From contig JAXBDG010000007.1 of NCBI GenBank assembly GCA_036320915.1, positions 248,001 to 312,000 on the forward strand: DNA of 64,000 nt, given 5' to 3'. Both the position numbers and the translations under genes were made by a program. The notes under the pieces are model-generated. The model did not search any database. It was given only the letters and a program-made list of their open reading frames with translations, and had not been told where the DNA came from. Positions within the stretch are counted from its first letter, which is position 1; each line of letters begins with the position of its first letter. This document shows, piece after piece, positions 10,300-22,628 of the stretch. The stretch comes from Linnemannia elongata (lineage: Eukaryota; Mortierellomycota; Mortierellomycetes; Mortierellales; Mortierellaceae).

Positions 10300-11333
10300 T
10301 CAGTGCTTGCTGAAGAGGGTATGCTGGAGCTCCTTTTCGTTAGTGACGGGGTAGGGCGTCTTTGGCAAGCCATGCTCTTTGCCCTCATGGTTCGTCAGGC
10401 TGTCGTCCTCACCTATTTGTGTTGTTGTAATTGCGCATTGCATTGCGGCGAAAGCGCAGGTGAGAAGGGGAGAGGAAGGAGGAGCAGTAAAAAGAATGAG
10501 TGAGTTGATTATTTTTTTTTCCTTGCCATGACATGCCATGCTGCACAGTATGCAATGCAAAGCCCCCCTTCCCCGGAAGGATGACGATGTGTCCAAACGA
10601 TGATGACGAACAAAGCGCAGATGAAATAGACGTGTTTTTCATGGTTCACTGCACACAAAAAGGAGGTCAATGGAAGTGACCACAACCGAACAACGATATC
10701 ATACCTGGAAGGAACTGAACACTACTACGCCGAACAGGCAGCTCATCATCCATCGGCTGCAATCCCACGGCACCATGGTTGTTACTTTCATTCCCTTCCT
10801 GCTGCAACGCCAAAGCCTCCTCGAATCCTGCAGTCGAATCGTTATCGTCATTCGGTCCTGCAAGGGTATTGAAGACCAAGGAATGACTGGTGAGATGACT
10901 GCTCCGGGAGCATGAGGGTGGTAGTTTGATCGTGAAGGATGGGCGGCGCTCTTTTGTGGACGAGTTCGATGAGCGGATGGAGGTTGTGCTGAGACTGTTT
11001 GTCTTGTTGTGGGTCAACTTTGCGGCAGAGGCTATTGAGTGAGGTGTGCTGTGCTGAGGGTCTTGGTTGGTGGTGGGCATAACCATCTAGGTGGAAAGAT
11101 ACGTGAAATGTGAGGAGAACGTTAATGGTTGTACAGAACGACGGACCCTTGCTTGTGTTTTGCTTTCTGTTCAATGCTGTGTGCCATGCTTTTTAATGAG
11201 CCCTCGAGCGGAATGCAGCGTTTGTATGTTCCTGCAGGGCGATTGTTTAGTTTTCGCTGAGAGCGCAAATCTTAAGTCGTGCGTGCATGCATGGTGTAGG
11301 ACAGACACGTACCTGTTCCGAGGTGGCGGCCAT
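10300..11333 (-). CDS. unknown 171-residue Ser/Thr-rich protein
   Basis: I do not recognise this family. Exons 11333..11313, 11086..10705 and 10412..10300 join in phase to 171 residues. It starts MAATSEQ (21-nt exon). A long Ser/Thr/His-rich region (about 10–65) follows, then a short patch RRPSFTIKLPPSC. Next come an acidic part (PNDDNDSTAGFEEALALQQE), DDELPVRRSSVQFLP, and a C-terminus containing GLPKTPYPVTNEKELQHTLF. RRPS and RRSS look like basophilic kinase sites. No signal peptide or membrane span. The leader upstream of the start (11340–11530) is GA-rich on +, thus CT-rich in the sense of the gene. The acceptor at 10413 is supported by phase; a longer internal exon near 10648 would run into a stop. 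Confidence 0.6.
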
Positions 11334-12398
11334 GATGAGAAGAGTAGAGGGGTGGAAGAAGGAGGGGAAAGTAAAGGTAAGAGAAGGAACAAAGGTATAT
11401 GGAGGACGGTAACAAGGAGCGAGAACGAGCGAGAAGAGTGTACGAGAGGAGAGAGTTGTGTAAGAATGAGAATGAGAAAAGGTAAGGAAAAGAAAGAGAA
11501 AGTAGACGACAGAACTCCCTCATGTCCCTTTTATTCCTCTTTTCCTTCGCATTGTCACACTATCCACATACCCGAATTGTCATCCGCCCCTCACTCCTCT
11601 TCCCTTCCCCTCGAGCACATACACATACACACGTCTTCACTATTGTTCTCTTAGCCTCAACCCCAATTTCTGCCACACAAACACAAAACAAAAAACAAAA
11701 ACAAAAGAATAGGGTTCTCGCCACATGGAGGAAATGAGTCCAAAGGGTACAAACAAAACGCACAATATCATCATCAAACAGAAACAATTGCACAAACGAC
11801 GTATCATATCTCCCCTCCCCTCACTAACCTCTCCAACCCAGATACAAAAAAAAAAAGAGCGAGGAGAGACCTGTTACAATCGGCATAAAAAAAAGAGGTT
11901 CGAGAAATGTGAAAATGCAACAAAACAATACGTGAGAGGGCAGCAAATAGTACAGGGATGAAGGGTGAATAAAGGGTGATGTCAGGCTCGATTACAGGTA
12001 GGAAGAAGCACATGAATGTGAAAGAGGGGAATCGAGGAGGAGAGGAGAGGAGAGGGGCACTAGCTGGTTGTTTAGCTAGCCTCGTAGTGACCTGGGTACA
12101 TATATGTTTGAACCATTGGTTTTCCACACCCACACATCCCAGCACGTTTGTGCGCACTCGCTCGCCTCCATGCGGAAGAATTGGGATAGCTCGATGCCCC
12201 TTTGCCTTTAAGAAGCGCTACTGCCGTCATATATCAAGATCATGGACTTTTCTCTCTACCCTCTTCATCTAAACTAGTGTTTTTTGTATGCGGAATAATC
12301 ATCATGGAAACCAACTAGTGGCGAACACAGCTTATGCACAGAACCTTTCATTGTTCTGCATGGATGATAACAATTACTTCTTTTATTTGCTTCTCTTG
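11334..12398. other. intergenic: upstream of the 171-residue gene, downstream of the 12399 gene
   Basis: GA-rich (+) leader sequence to about 11530, then mixed low-complexity sequence. No gene supported; ORFs are short and compositionally biased. Confidence 0.5.
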
Positions 12399-14258
12399 TT
12401 AGTCTGGGGAAAGGACGACATTGGGCTGGACATTGAATGTGCCACGCACCCAAGTCTCTTTCACAGGTCTCTGTCTCCTCCCCAATGCCTTCACATCCTC
12501 CAGCGTCGACTTTACAATCTCGCGAGCAGCTAGCAGTGGAGGGGCCATCGCTAGCAGCGACCCGATCTGATACCTTGAGAACAGGATGTCGAATGACCCG
12601 AGATGTGTTGGGAGGTATATGGCCTCGTAGGGCAGGTCCATCATCCATACGTCCACGCGGAAATCCTGACCCAGGATCCCGATCACCTTGCCATCTACTC
12701 CTGCGCGAAGTAAGCCGTCTAGACTGCGTTTCATCTCGATAAAGAGTTTGACAACGTCTCGTTGTTTGTCCTGTTGGGAGCTGCCGACTTTTTTGATCTC
12801 GCAGAGGAGTACTGTTCGCTGGGGTGGGTGTGTTGTGGTGAGCATCACGTCAGGGATGAGGACTTCTTGGCTGACTCCGTCCCCGCACTCTAAACGGTCC
12901 CGACCCCAGTGCAGTGCTGCTCCGTCGAGGTCTCCAAAGAAGGCATTGATCCAGGGCCGGTAGTATCGATCTGTAAATGTATCCTCGTTGGTCCTATCAA
13001 AGAATGGCGGTGTCTGCCAAAGGAACCGCGACGACAGCAGGTTGAGGATATAGCTGTATATCCTGGACCGAAGTACCGTCGCTGGTGCTGTGCCTGAGAG
13101 CTGCCGCATTGCCAGCTCACACTCGTCAAACTCCTTCCCACAAAACTCCCCCGCCATCTTGACCACCAACCCTGATTCTTCCTCGGACAGGCTCCTACTC
13201 CAGCGTTTCTTCCGTTCATCCCGAAGTGGTCTGAGGCGTTTGTCAAAAAAAATAAAGTTGAGCGACAAGATGTCGGTGCCGTCCGCGTAGGTCATGGTGG
13301 TGTGGGTCAAGACATTTTCTTTCCTGATAGCGAATAGCGTCTTTGAGACGTTAACGCCGTCGACAATGTATAAGGACTCTCCTGAGGGGTTGGCGTTAAC
13401 TGATCCTGGACCGACCAAAAAGTCCATTAGCAGAGGCGTAATATCCGAAAAGTCGACCGAGCTGACTGAGACGTTGCCTGTATAATAGTCTGGATCGATC
13501 GAATCGGATGATAACAGATCGAGTGAATGGATGGTCCGGTCATCCTCCACCGTCCTTGTCGACAATCGATCTCCCTCCTCAACCTGATGTAAACGCTGTT
13601 GTTGCTGCTCCTGTTTCTGACGCCGCCTCTCCCCATTGTCTTCCACATCCCCATCCTCATCTGACCTCGTCTGTACCAACGCCTTATCCAACACCAACTC
13701 CTCCTCCTGATACCTCAACCGCTGCCTCTTTGAAATAACATGATCCACCACCTGATGCACCTTCCTCCTCGTTTTTTCCAATTTCCTCTCCTCCTCCTTC
13801 TGCCCAAAGAAATCTTCCTCAAACTGGATATGTTCCCCAGCCGTCCACTCCTTATTCATCTTCCTTGCGGCATCCTGCAGAACCTGGAGTGTGCTCTTTT
13901 CGAACCTGTCGATAGCGTTTTTCCAATAGTTGCGTGCCTTTTGTTTTGTTAAGGAAGAGTCGGTCCGGTTCCAGGATAGAAAGTCGGCGTAGGTGAAGTG
14001 GGTTGGGGAGGTGCAGGATTCAAAGTAGGGTTTGGCGAATAGTCTGTCAAGTGCTTTGTGCCATTTTTTTATTTCTGGTTGTTGTTGCTGTGGTGCTGTT
14101 GGTTGTGATGATATTGGTTGTGTTGTTGCGGGTCGTTTGCTATTGTTGGTTTCTGGAGTTGAGGATATACCCGTTGGAGGCGTGTTGGTTGATGTCGCCT
14201 TGCCCATGGCTTTCGTGTTGGTGTGTCTGAGTGAACAAAAACAAGGTGAAACTGACAT
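12399..14258 (-). CDS. intronless protein with PD-(D/E)XK-like site
   Basis: One open frame of 619 residues; a second Met at residue 18 (14207, MGKATSTNTPP) may be the true start. Residues 18–65 are Thr/Pro/Gln-rich, about 66–150 are helical and charged (KKWHKALDRLFAKPYFESC, TYADFLSW), and 150–240 form a coiled-coil-like, Lys/Glu/Gln-rich segment. The C-terminal half has YRPWINAFFGDLDGAALHWG, then IPDVMLTT, then LLCEIKKVG near residue 485. A D followed some 15 residues later by ExK is the core of PD-(D/E)XK nuclease folds. From memory, similar long intronless proteins are abundant in Mucoromycota genomes and some have been linked to Crinkler-like or transposon-associated nucleases; this was not checked. 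No nuclease activity is shown. The absence of introns contrasts with most neighbours and fits a retroposed or mobile-associated gene. Confidence 0.75.
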   Translation of the reverse strand: MSVSPCFCSLRHTNTKAMGKATSTNTPPTGISSTPETNNSKRPATTQPISSQPTAPQQQQPEIKKWHKALDRLFAKPYFESCTSPTHFTYADFLSWNRTDSSLTKQKARNYWKNAIDRFEKSTLQVLQDAARKMNKEWTAGEHIQFEEDFFGQKEEERKLEKTRRKVHQVVDHVISKRQRLRYQEEELVLDKALVQTRSDEDGDVEDNGERRRQKQEQQQQRLHQVEEGDRLSTRTVEDDRTIHSLDLLSSDSIDPDYYTGNVSVSSVDFSDITPLLMDFLVGPGSVNANPSGESLYIVDGVNVSKTLFAIRKENVLTHTTMTYADGTDILSLNFIFFDKRLRPLRDERKKRWSRSLSEEESGLVVKMAGEFCGKEFDECELAMRQLSGTAPATVLRSRIYSYILNLLSSRFLWQTPPFFDRTNEDTFTDRYYRPWINAFFGDLDGAALHWGRDRLECGDGVSQEVLIPDVMLTTTHPPQRTVLLCEIKKVGSSQQDKQRDVVKLFIEMKRSLDGLLRAGVDGKVIGILGQDFRVDVWMMDLPYEAIYLPTHLGSFDILFSRYQIGSLLAMAPPLLAAREIVKSTLEDVKALGRRQRPVKETWVRGTFNVQPNVVLSPD

Positions 14259-17200
14259 GCTAATAGTTGATGGTACCTGGACTAATTGATTTAAATGGGC
14301 TTAGTGTGACTTTTTTCGGTGACGTATTTATGTCCTTGTGCCCAAGCCCAAAGAACTTCTTGCTCTCCTTCTTTTGCATCAACCATTAACACTCCCTCTG
14401 CAATCCTCAAGGATGCATTCAGGAATCAGGAACTGATACAGGGACGACTAAGACAAACGGTACGTCGAGAGCCTCTGCCTCCCATTCAACTCTTCACGAC
14501 ATACTCTCCACACAAAGGAAAAACACGAATGGGTTCACAGCCCGCCTGCCACCCATACCGCCGCAACAATGCGAGGGCGCTTGTTCATCCAACCGTATCA
14601 TTGTTCGAGTCCCACAGACCACCCTCTCCACAAAAAGATGGTCACTGGGAAGAAGAGGGGTTGCTACTTGCTATTCAGCAGTTGCGGCTAAGCAAGGCAT
14701 CTCCTTTTCTTTATCTCAACAACTACCTGTTCTCTCCACGTTATCTGCAAGTGGGGTTATACAAGTAGAGTCATACGAGTTGGAGGTCCTGGCAATATTC
14801 TCAACACATGTGCCTTCGGGGACTTATTGTTGTGTTTCGTGTTGTAACATTATGTTACAGAGTCACTCTGCCTCTCCACAGTCTTTCTGCTCCAGGACGA
14901 TGGAACTTGTGGAGACTCGCTTCTATTCATCATCCTCAGCGCCTTTTTGTCGCGGATTATCCATGGTACTCGTTACTGGGTCTTTGTGATATCGGACAAA
15001 AACAAAAGGGGTGTCATGGAATGTTTCTCGTTGGCGTTTGATTGAGAACGCTTCATGGAATTGGGATTTAGTGGATGATCATTAGGCAGCTCGAGATCGT
15101 TTAGTAGGACTTTCTTGAGTGTTGAGACTCTTTTTCCTTTGCACATTTTTTGAGTGCGGGCGATGTCCATCTACGTTTTGTGTTTGAGCACTAATATACC
15201 TTTTTTTTTGCTATCCTTTATTTTTTTCTTTTTGAGGTGAATTGTCGGCATAGGTTGTCATGAATAGACTTGTCTGGATGCATTTGGCTTCTTGTCAGGA
15301 CACATTACTAGAGGGCATAAGCACTCAGACTTTGAAATAAAGTTGTGCAGTTCAACCTACGACCCTTGGTTTTTTTGCATCTTCCAACTTGGGGCCTTAC
15401 GTCGAGGGTTTTTTCATATCGAAGATAGCAGGAGAACATGAGCTCGTCGATTTCTTCTTTTTTTTTTTTTTTGGAGTTGAAGACGGATATAGGATAGTCT
15501 AAATGCTCTTTCCGTGCAAGTGTGATGAACAAGGAAACCTCTGTCGTATGTCGTCTATACTCTTCAGCCGATCTTGTAAGAAGTTAGGGACCTTTGACGT
15601 GCATCATCAACATTCAGGATTCATTGTCAAGAGTCGTTATTTGAATCGTTGGGCGTGGCGAGCGATATGAGTTTGCCCCACAGTTCTTCGATAACGACTT
15701 TGCCTATGACAAGTTTTTTTTAATTTATTCACCTCAGCAATAAACACTTGCGCTCATGGACGATAGCCTAGCTCCATGCAACACATTTTGGTCACTTCAA
15801 CATTTAATCTGGGATATCTTTGAAAGTGGTAAGAAGGGCGTGTTCAGGCTAATTTTTTTGACCGGGACCAGGATGGATTACATTGTTGAATAAGGTATCA
15901 GAAAATGCCGAAGTTAGGACCGATACACACGTTTGGTCCCCGTTTTTGTTAAACAACACGCCTCTCATTGGCATTTTCACACTGATGTCTACAAGAATAT
16001 TTTTTTGTTACAGGATAGAGGATTAGAACTCGCAGCCTCAAGGAATTGTGTAAAGCTTGGAACTGCTCAACTATAGAAATGGCGAGAACATATACGCGAA
16101 TAGAGTCGGTCGTTTCTGCTTTCCGTCCTCTCTGTATTGGCGTTTTATTTTACTCTTCCTCTTTCCATTGGACCGAATAACCTTAAGTCGTTCTGGAGAT
16201 GCGTAGTCTCGCTTTTATATCAATTCAAAAATGGGACCTGGCTGGCGCCCGATGCGTCAGGTCAGTGGTTATGTCAGGCATCTGTCTGCATTAAGTTCTG
16301 GACTAATTGGATGCGATAAGTACAAGCGGCAGGATTCCTGTACATAAGGCACCCCTTTTCATTTTCTCTTGATCCTTTCAAACTCGTTGACGACTCTCCA
16401 TTTTTTGAGAGAACATTTCAATTCCCTGATGTAATCGATGATGTGAGCTTTTCTTCCAAAAAAAAAACGCGAAGAGATGAAATTACAGAATAACGGAACT
16501 CTTTCATTCTGAGGCGCAGCGCGTTCGCTTTTCTTATGGTAGTACCCCACGTTTTGATTGGAGTTTGTCAAAAGTAGTCATCGATGTACAGTCCCCAGGG
16601 TTACCTTACACTTTTCATCTCGCATTTCAAAGAGGGACGATCCGATGTAAGGGATGCGGCGACTGGCATCTCGTCTTATTGACTCACCCCATGCAGCTGA
16701 TGAAAGGCCATTTTCGATTCAAGTATTACCGATGGTTCCAGAGTCCCCTTTTTTTTTTTTTTTTTTTTTTTTACATTCTTGATCGGCTACGACATTGTCA
16801 GCCGCCTTTTGCACTACACTCGAGTAAAAAAAAAAAAAAAAAGTAAACAAGGCGATAGGCATTACATGTTGAAGCGATCATCGCGCGTAGTTCTGACAAA
16901 AACATGCAAGCCGACGCCTAGGCAAGCGTACAGTCCTGACTTTGCCCTTGTCATCTGTCCTCTCTTCTTTTCCTTATCTATCCTAACATGTTGTTCGACG
17001 ATGCATCTTCATATTTCGCCTTCTCGGTTTGATTTTTGTTCAAATTCAAAGATGAATCAACCGTGCACTACTAGGTTCCTTTGACGCGTGCTTTATCCTT
17101 TCAAGTTGACCCTCTACGCTTGTCGCTCTTATTTTGTAAAGGCATGGATTATCTGTTCAAAACAGATTGTTATTATCGAGGATGCAGAAACTGATCCATG

Positions 17201-20200
17201 TCTGCAGCAGCTTTGAGGTGTTGAAACTCTAAGATCTTTTTTGTTACTCCAACTGTTCGACGATTGGGCATACATAGGCGTTGGTCTACGGCGGCGTTGT
17301 TGTTATATCTCTAAAATGAAGATACAAAGCGATTTGACGAGACAAACCTAGCCTGGATTCTAGTTGGCAGTACCATTGTTAATTAAAGGACGAGATGGAT
17401 TCTGGCAGATGACAGATCCGTTGACCCCTGACCTAACGAACGAGCGGCGCCATTGATGAAGCGCCGGGCTGTGACCAGTTTCACAACCTGGAGGTGATAA
17501 ATAAAAGGAAAAGATAAGGTATGATCGCTTCTGGTGTATGTTGCCTGTCTCTTTCTTTGTTTTATGGGAGGGTGTTGGAAAGGAAAAGTAGATGATGAGA
17601 CGGAAGAGTGTTTTGAACTTCATAACACGAGGCATCATCATTTCAGCCTGATAAAATAACTTGGCGATGTCGGAAACATGCTCCTTCCGTCTTTCTTTCA
17701 ATCTTTTCAATAACTCGCTGCGTTACTACTTGGTGGTGAAGGATTTTTTTTTTCATTATTCTTTATTTGTCGCGCGTTTTACTAACTTTGCACCGTTGTG
17801 TGTGTGCTGACCGGCCTCTTACTTCTTTTTACTTTGGACTTTTTACTTGTATTAACAATCGACATGATAGAGAGCGCATGTTTTTTTCGCGATTCCTTGT
17901 AGGCCGTCATGATGTTTGTTATTGTTGGTGCAGACTCATACGTTCGTATCACTTCCTAAACAAAATAGAAAAAAACGGGGATGAACGTTCGGTGTTCGTT
18001 TGTTTGATATCGTCCTAGCAAAATAACTTCGATGCTGGAGAAGTAAATTCCTTTGGGTTAGGTCGTCTTAAATTAACCACGTCCAGGTCATATACCAGAG
18101 GATATTGGAAAGTGTTGAGGTTGTGTGTCTACTACCTATAAGGTATGGTACTCTTCTGCCTTTTACGTTTTTTGAAGTGGACGATTCGGTGCCGTGAACG
18201 CAGTTGACCTGTATACCAAACAATGCTTTTCTTTCTGCGTTCTTTCCACGACGTCGTTTGCTTGGTTAGATTGTCAATGATAGGACGTGCTCAGGGATAC
18301 ATGGATCTTGCGGCGGCCTTTATTCTTTTCTTTTCTTTTTAATTGCCTGGACCTGACCGCGTTCATTTCTGCAGCAAGGATTGCGCACGCTATGTTGAAA
18401 AGATTCCATTCTAATTGATTTTTGACGGTATCGCACTCGGTTTATCAAGTAAAAAAGTGAACTGGGGGGGGGGAGAAAATGATTCCTCTCTCTTTTCTTC
18501 GATTTTGAACATTCATAAATAGCGTGCGATGATATGTTCCAAGCAAGTTTTGGTTCTTCAAAATAATATAAGGGATTGGCGAGGATTCGACGCCACGAGT
18601 GTCCAGGGGGGTTTTTTTTCTCTTTTTGCTCTTTGAAGCTGCTTGTACCATAGCTTTTTTATCGTGTAATAGTAGAACTTGGATTTCCCTGTCAGTCTAA
18701 ATCGTCGCCTTTAAAGAATAGCAAAATAACAATAAAACGACAAAGAAAAAGAAAATATGCATGGATTGTCTCCAACGTTAACATACTCCGTGTTCACGTA
18801 ACAAGCACGCCAATTCTGTTACGTGTTGACAGCACTCTCTCTCGTCTCGAGCCATGGGACGGCCGTTCTTATTCTCTTGTTCATGATATTTGACAATACA
18901 TGTTTTCCGACACCCTGCCTATTTGAGCGTGCTCAATTTTACAAATAGGGTTTCTATAAAGAGTAGGGAGCACGAGTTGTTTTGCGGTTGAATGTTGCGG
19001 GGTGTTACTTTCGCTTTCTCGTGAACCAAGTCAAACAGGCGATCAATGAATGGTGTGTACTTTCCATGTTGGTTTTGGCCATTTCACAAAGCAAAATATC
19101 GATAATGCTTACTAATGAGAAGTCAAATGGGATGAAGCAAGACGATGGCTGCATCGTGTTCAATGTTGCTCTCCGTTTTTGTTTTTTTTTTCTCAGTAAG
19201 GCGAGGTGCAGAGAGGTGGAGGGGGTGGGACGAAGGAAAGATGCGCGTCAATGCAAGAAAAACAACCAGGTGGAGGAGTTTTTTTTTTTTTTTTTTTTTG
19301 GTGGCATGCATAACCGTGAGAGTTTGTTTTATTGGACATGTTGATTTTGGTGTTGATCGCCACGGGGACGCTCTCCTGGTCCTCGCCCTCCCCATCAGCA
19401 CACGCTCAGTTATAAAAGTCCGTACCTTTTTTTTCCGTGAGAACTAACTGAGACATGAGATGCGCATTGATCCCCCTTTGGTACTCCCTTCTCCACAAAA
19501 TTACATCTTACGAACCATGATATTGTTCCCTTCCCTTTCTGTCAGTTACACACCATCCACTCTCCCATAACTCCGAGGGCGAAAGGAGGAGGTGGGATAG
19601 AACAGTGAGCGATACATGACTTACAAAGATAACAATTTTCGTTACGGAATCATCTCTGCTCAGAGGAGGGGGGGGGGGGGGAAAGCACTCTACACCAACG
19701 GTTTGAATATTGTCTTCTTGTTCGGAGATGAGCCACAAGCAAGAGGACATGGAAGGGAAGGAAAGGAAAGGAAGGGAAGGAATGGACATCTACTCCCCGA
19801 ACGGATACCAGCAACGCCCGCCCTTCCATCTCTTTTTTTTTTTTTTTTTTTGTTTGGGCTGACCGTGTGATCCACCTTTATTAGCGTACATGATGATGTT
19901 TCGAAGACATTGATCGAGGAGAAGAGAAGGAAGGAAGCGGTCATGGCTCACTTGCACCTCATCGTTTTTTTTTTTTTTTCTATTCTACTTACAAGCGCCA
20001 ACGGCTCACCATGGCTATCATGGCACAGCAGTTGGCAGTTGACGATTTCTTGATTGAATTATCACCCATAGAAGGAACATTCGCGTATTTGGTAACAAGG
20101 AAAAACGCGGGGACAGGGTTCAGGAGGCGTGAGCGTAAAAAACAATGTCAAGAAAAACTTCCCCCCACTCAAAAAAAAAAGGGTTTGTACTATGAGTAAC

Positions 20201-20905
20201 ATTTTGTTTTCTCGCAGGGCGTGTGACGTCTCTGAGGTTGGTTGGTTGGTTGGCTGGCTGGCTGAGGTGGAAGGAGAGAGAGTAGTAAGTGCTCACTTTT
20301 TTTTACTGTTGTTGTTTTTTTCGGAGCGTTGCCTAAAAGAGAATATTCGCACGCATTCGGGCCATGCGAATTGTTGGTGGGGGGAAAGGGTATTGAGGGA
20401 AATATACATGACAGAGAGAGAGAGAGTGAATGAGAAGGAGAGGGATCTATAAAAAGTACATTGTCGTGGGTAAACAGAGAACCGCCCCTTCACTTCAGCT
20501 CATTTTTTTTCTCTTTCTTACTCATACTTTTTCTTTGTTCGCTTCTTTTCTCGTCTCTTTTCTTTCCGTTGCTCAACCCCAAAGGAACACGGAGAATAGA
20601 AAAACACCCGAGAAACGAGGATGCGGCGATCAATTGAAGGGCAGGAATGCGAAGGGAAGTAACGTTGAAGAGCTGGGAACAGAGAACGGAACCCTGGGGG
20701 CTGTCTAATTGTGTGCGGAGCAAACAAAGAAAAAAGGGTGTGTATGTGTGAGTCTGGACAAGTAGGAAGGAAGGGAGAGGTAGTGAGTAACAACCAAGGA
20801 TGCGTGTGAACTGCATGTAATAGAAAAGATATTGGTTCCAGAAATGTGTGAGAGTGAGTGTGAGAGTGAGTGAATGAGTGAGTAAGGGAGAGTGGAGTGG
20901 GTTGA
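14259..20905. other. 6.6-kb gene-poor region
   Basis: Both strands hold only short ORFs with no recognisable domain, and the base composition is lower in GC than in the flanking genes. Long homopolymers occur at 16751–16772 (T) and 19277–19299 (T); other T- and G-runs lie near 19671 and 19839. A weak tRNA-like B-box element (reverse strand) is near 16030. GA/CT-rich patches and GGTT/GGCT repeats (about 20238–20262) are seen. It may be decayed repeat sequence; no intact element can be delimited. Confidence 0.5.
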
Positions 20906-20949
20906 TTGAGTGATATATATGATAGTGAAGTGATGCCTCAGCAGTTCAA

Positions 20950-21064
20950 AGTCAGTCTCTCCGTCCGTCAGTCATTTTTTTGTGCGGACGTAAACAAACG
21001 AAAGCAATACCAATACCCTCTCCGCGTATGTCCCCTTCTTTCTTTTCCTTTCTTTTCTTTCGAA

Positions 21065-21100
<36 letters not shown>

Positions 21101-21241
21101 CCACACTCACACCCCCATCACTCTCTCTCTCACCTCCCACCCTCTCTCCCTTTTTTTTTTTTCTTACGAACACATTCTTCTCCTCTCCTCTCTTCCCTTC
21201 TCTCCTCTTTCTTTAATCTCCAACAACACATATATTTCACA
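20950..21241 (+). promoter_or_regulatory. CT-rich leader of KGD2
   Basis: The 290 nt before the KGD2 ATG are strongly pyrimidine-rich on the sense strand, including (TC)n near 21067–21095. This is typical of strongly expressed fungal genes; the exact start of transcription is not determined. Confidence 0.5.
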
Positions 21242-22595
21242 ATGATCTCTGCCGTCCGCTCATCAAAACAGGTCGCCCGTGCCGCCCGCCCCTTGGCCGC
21301 ACTCTCCAAGACCACCCTCTTCTCTGTCCCCGCCGTCCAGGCTCGTCGCCACCTCACCATCAACGCTGCTGCTGCCTCTGCCGTCGCCACCCAGCGTCTC
21401 AGGTACATAAGGAGTTTGCAGGATCATTTGTTCCCAGGATATTTTTTTGATGATAATACACTGGATCAGGCTTGTGTTTTCGCTGTTGCTCTTCCAAGGA
21501 AACGAACAGCGCGCGCGTTCCTTTTCGAGTATCTATGGCAAAACGCGCGGAAGGCAACAACGAGGATAATGGGAACGACAAAGAACAAGAACAAAAATGA
21601 CTGACTCTTAGTGCTCTCTTGATTGTTGGCATGTCTCTCCTCTTTATTATTCATCTGTCTGGAATAGCTCGCCTTACCGCACCCAGGTCAGACACTATGG
21701 TAAGCGAACCTTCAAGCTCGGACAAAGGATAAAGAACAACAATACCCCACAGACAGAAAAATATGGACGCTTGCAGAAAAGAGGACAAGGCGCGATGCAA
21801 TGAAGACATAGTGACGAAAAGAAGATACAAGAAAAATGCCTCTTGGGGATAATTGAACTTTGAGTTGGATCTAATACGCCTTTCTTTTTCTATTGTTGCC
21901 TTTTATCCGTGCCGTGCTGTCTATAATAGCTGACTATGTCGTCAAGGTCCCCCACATGGCCGACTCCATCTCCGAGGGTTCCTTGAAGCAGTGGAACAAG
22001 AGTACGTAACACTTCCTTCCCTACTGTTCTTTATTGAAGTCGTCTTCGTCACAGAGTCTCAGTTTTTCTTTTCTCTGGAAGGTTTATTCCAGGGCATCAG
22101 GAGTATTGTTAACTGATCAGGGGAACACACGCGCACTCTGCTTGAGTGGAATGGAGAAGGAATGAACTGAGAACACGACACTGATCTGCTTTGTTACACT
22201 TTGAACTAAATAGAGGTCGGCGACTTTGTTGCTTTGGATGAGGAGATTGCCACCATCGAGACTGACAAGGTAAAGAAAAAAGAAGAAAGAACGATGCAAT
22301 CACTAACAAAACATAAAAAAAAAAAAAGCGAGTGATCTCTAAGAGGGAACAACAATAAGTGGAAGAGTGAAAAAGGAACACGACCTCGCACCCTTCCAAC
22401 TTTGATCTTCTTTTGATCGCGATGAAGATATTCAGGGCAGCAGGGCTTTTTCTTTCGGATAAGGATAAGGGAGAAGGGGAAAAGGGAAAAGACCGATCGA
22501 TAACTATGGAGAAGGGGCTGATCAGCATGGAGCAGACAGACAGACTGCTGGCTCGGGGTAGAAGAGGGACTTGGACAGCGACAGACCAAAACTTA

Positions 22596-22628
<33 letters not shown>

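Noticed and set aside
10520..10648. Extra exon in the 171-residue gene with a hydrophobic stretch (FICALFVIIVW)
   Set aside because: It runs into a stop without a good donor, and direct splicing of the flanking exons keeps phase.
16017..16070. tRNA-like B box on the reverse strand (GAGTTCTAATCC)
   Set aside because: B-box match is imperfect and no acceptor stem or D-arm can be paired; could be chance.
17360..17520. Possible tRNA near a GC-rich patch
   Set aside because: No cloverleaf pairing and no A or B box.
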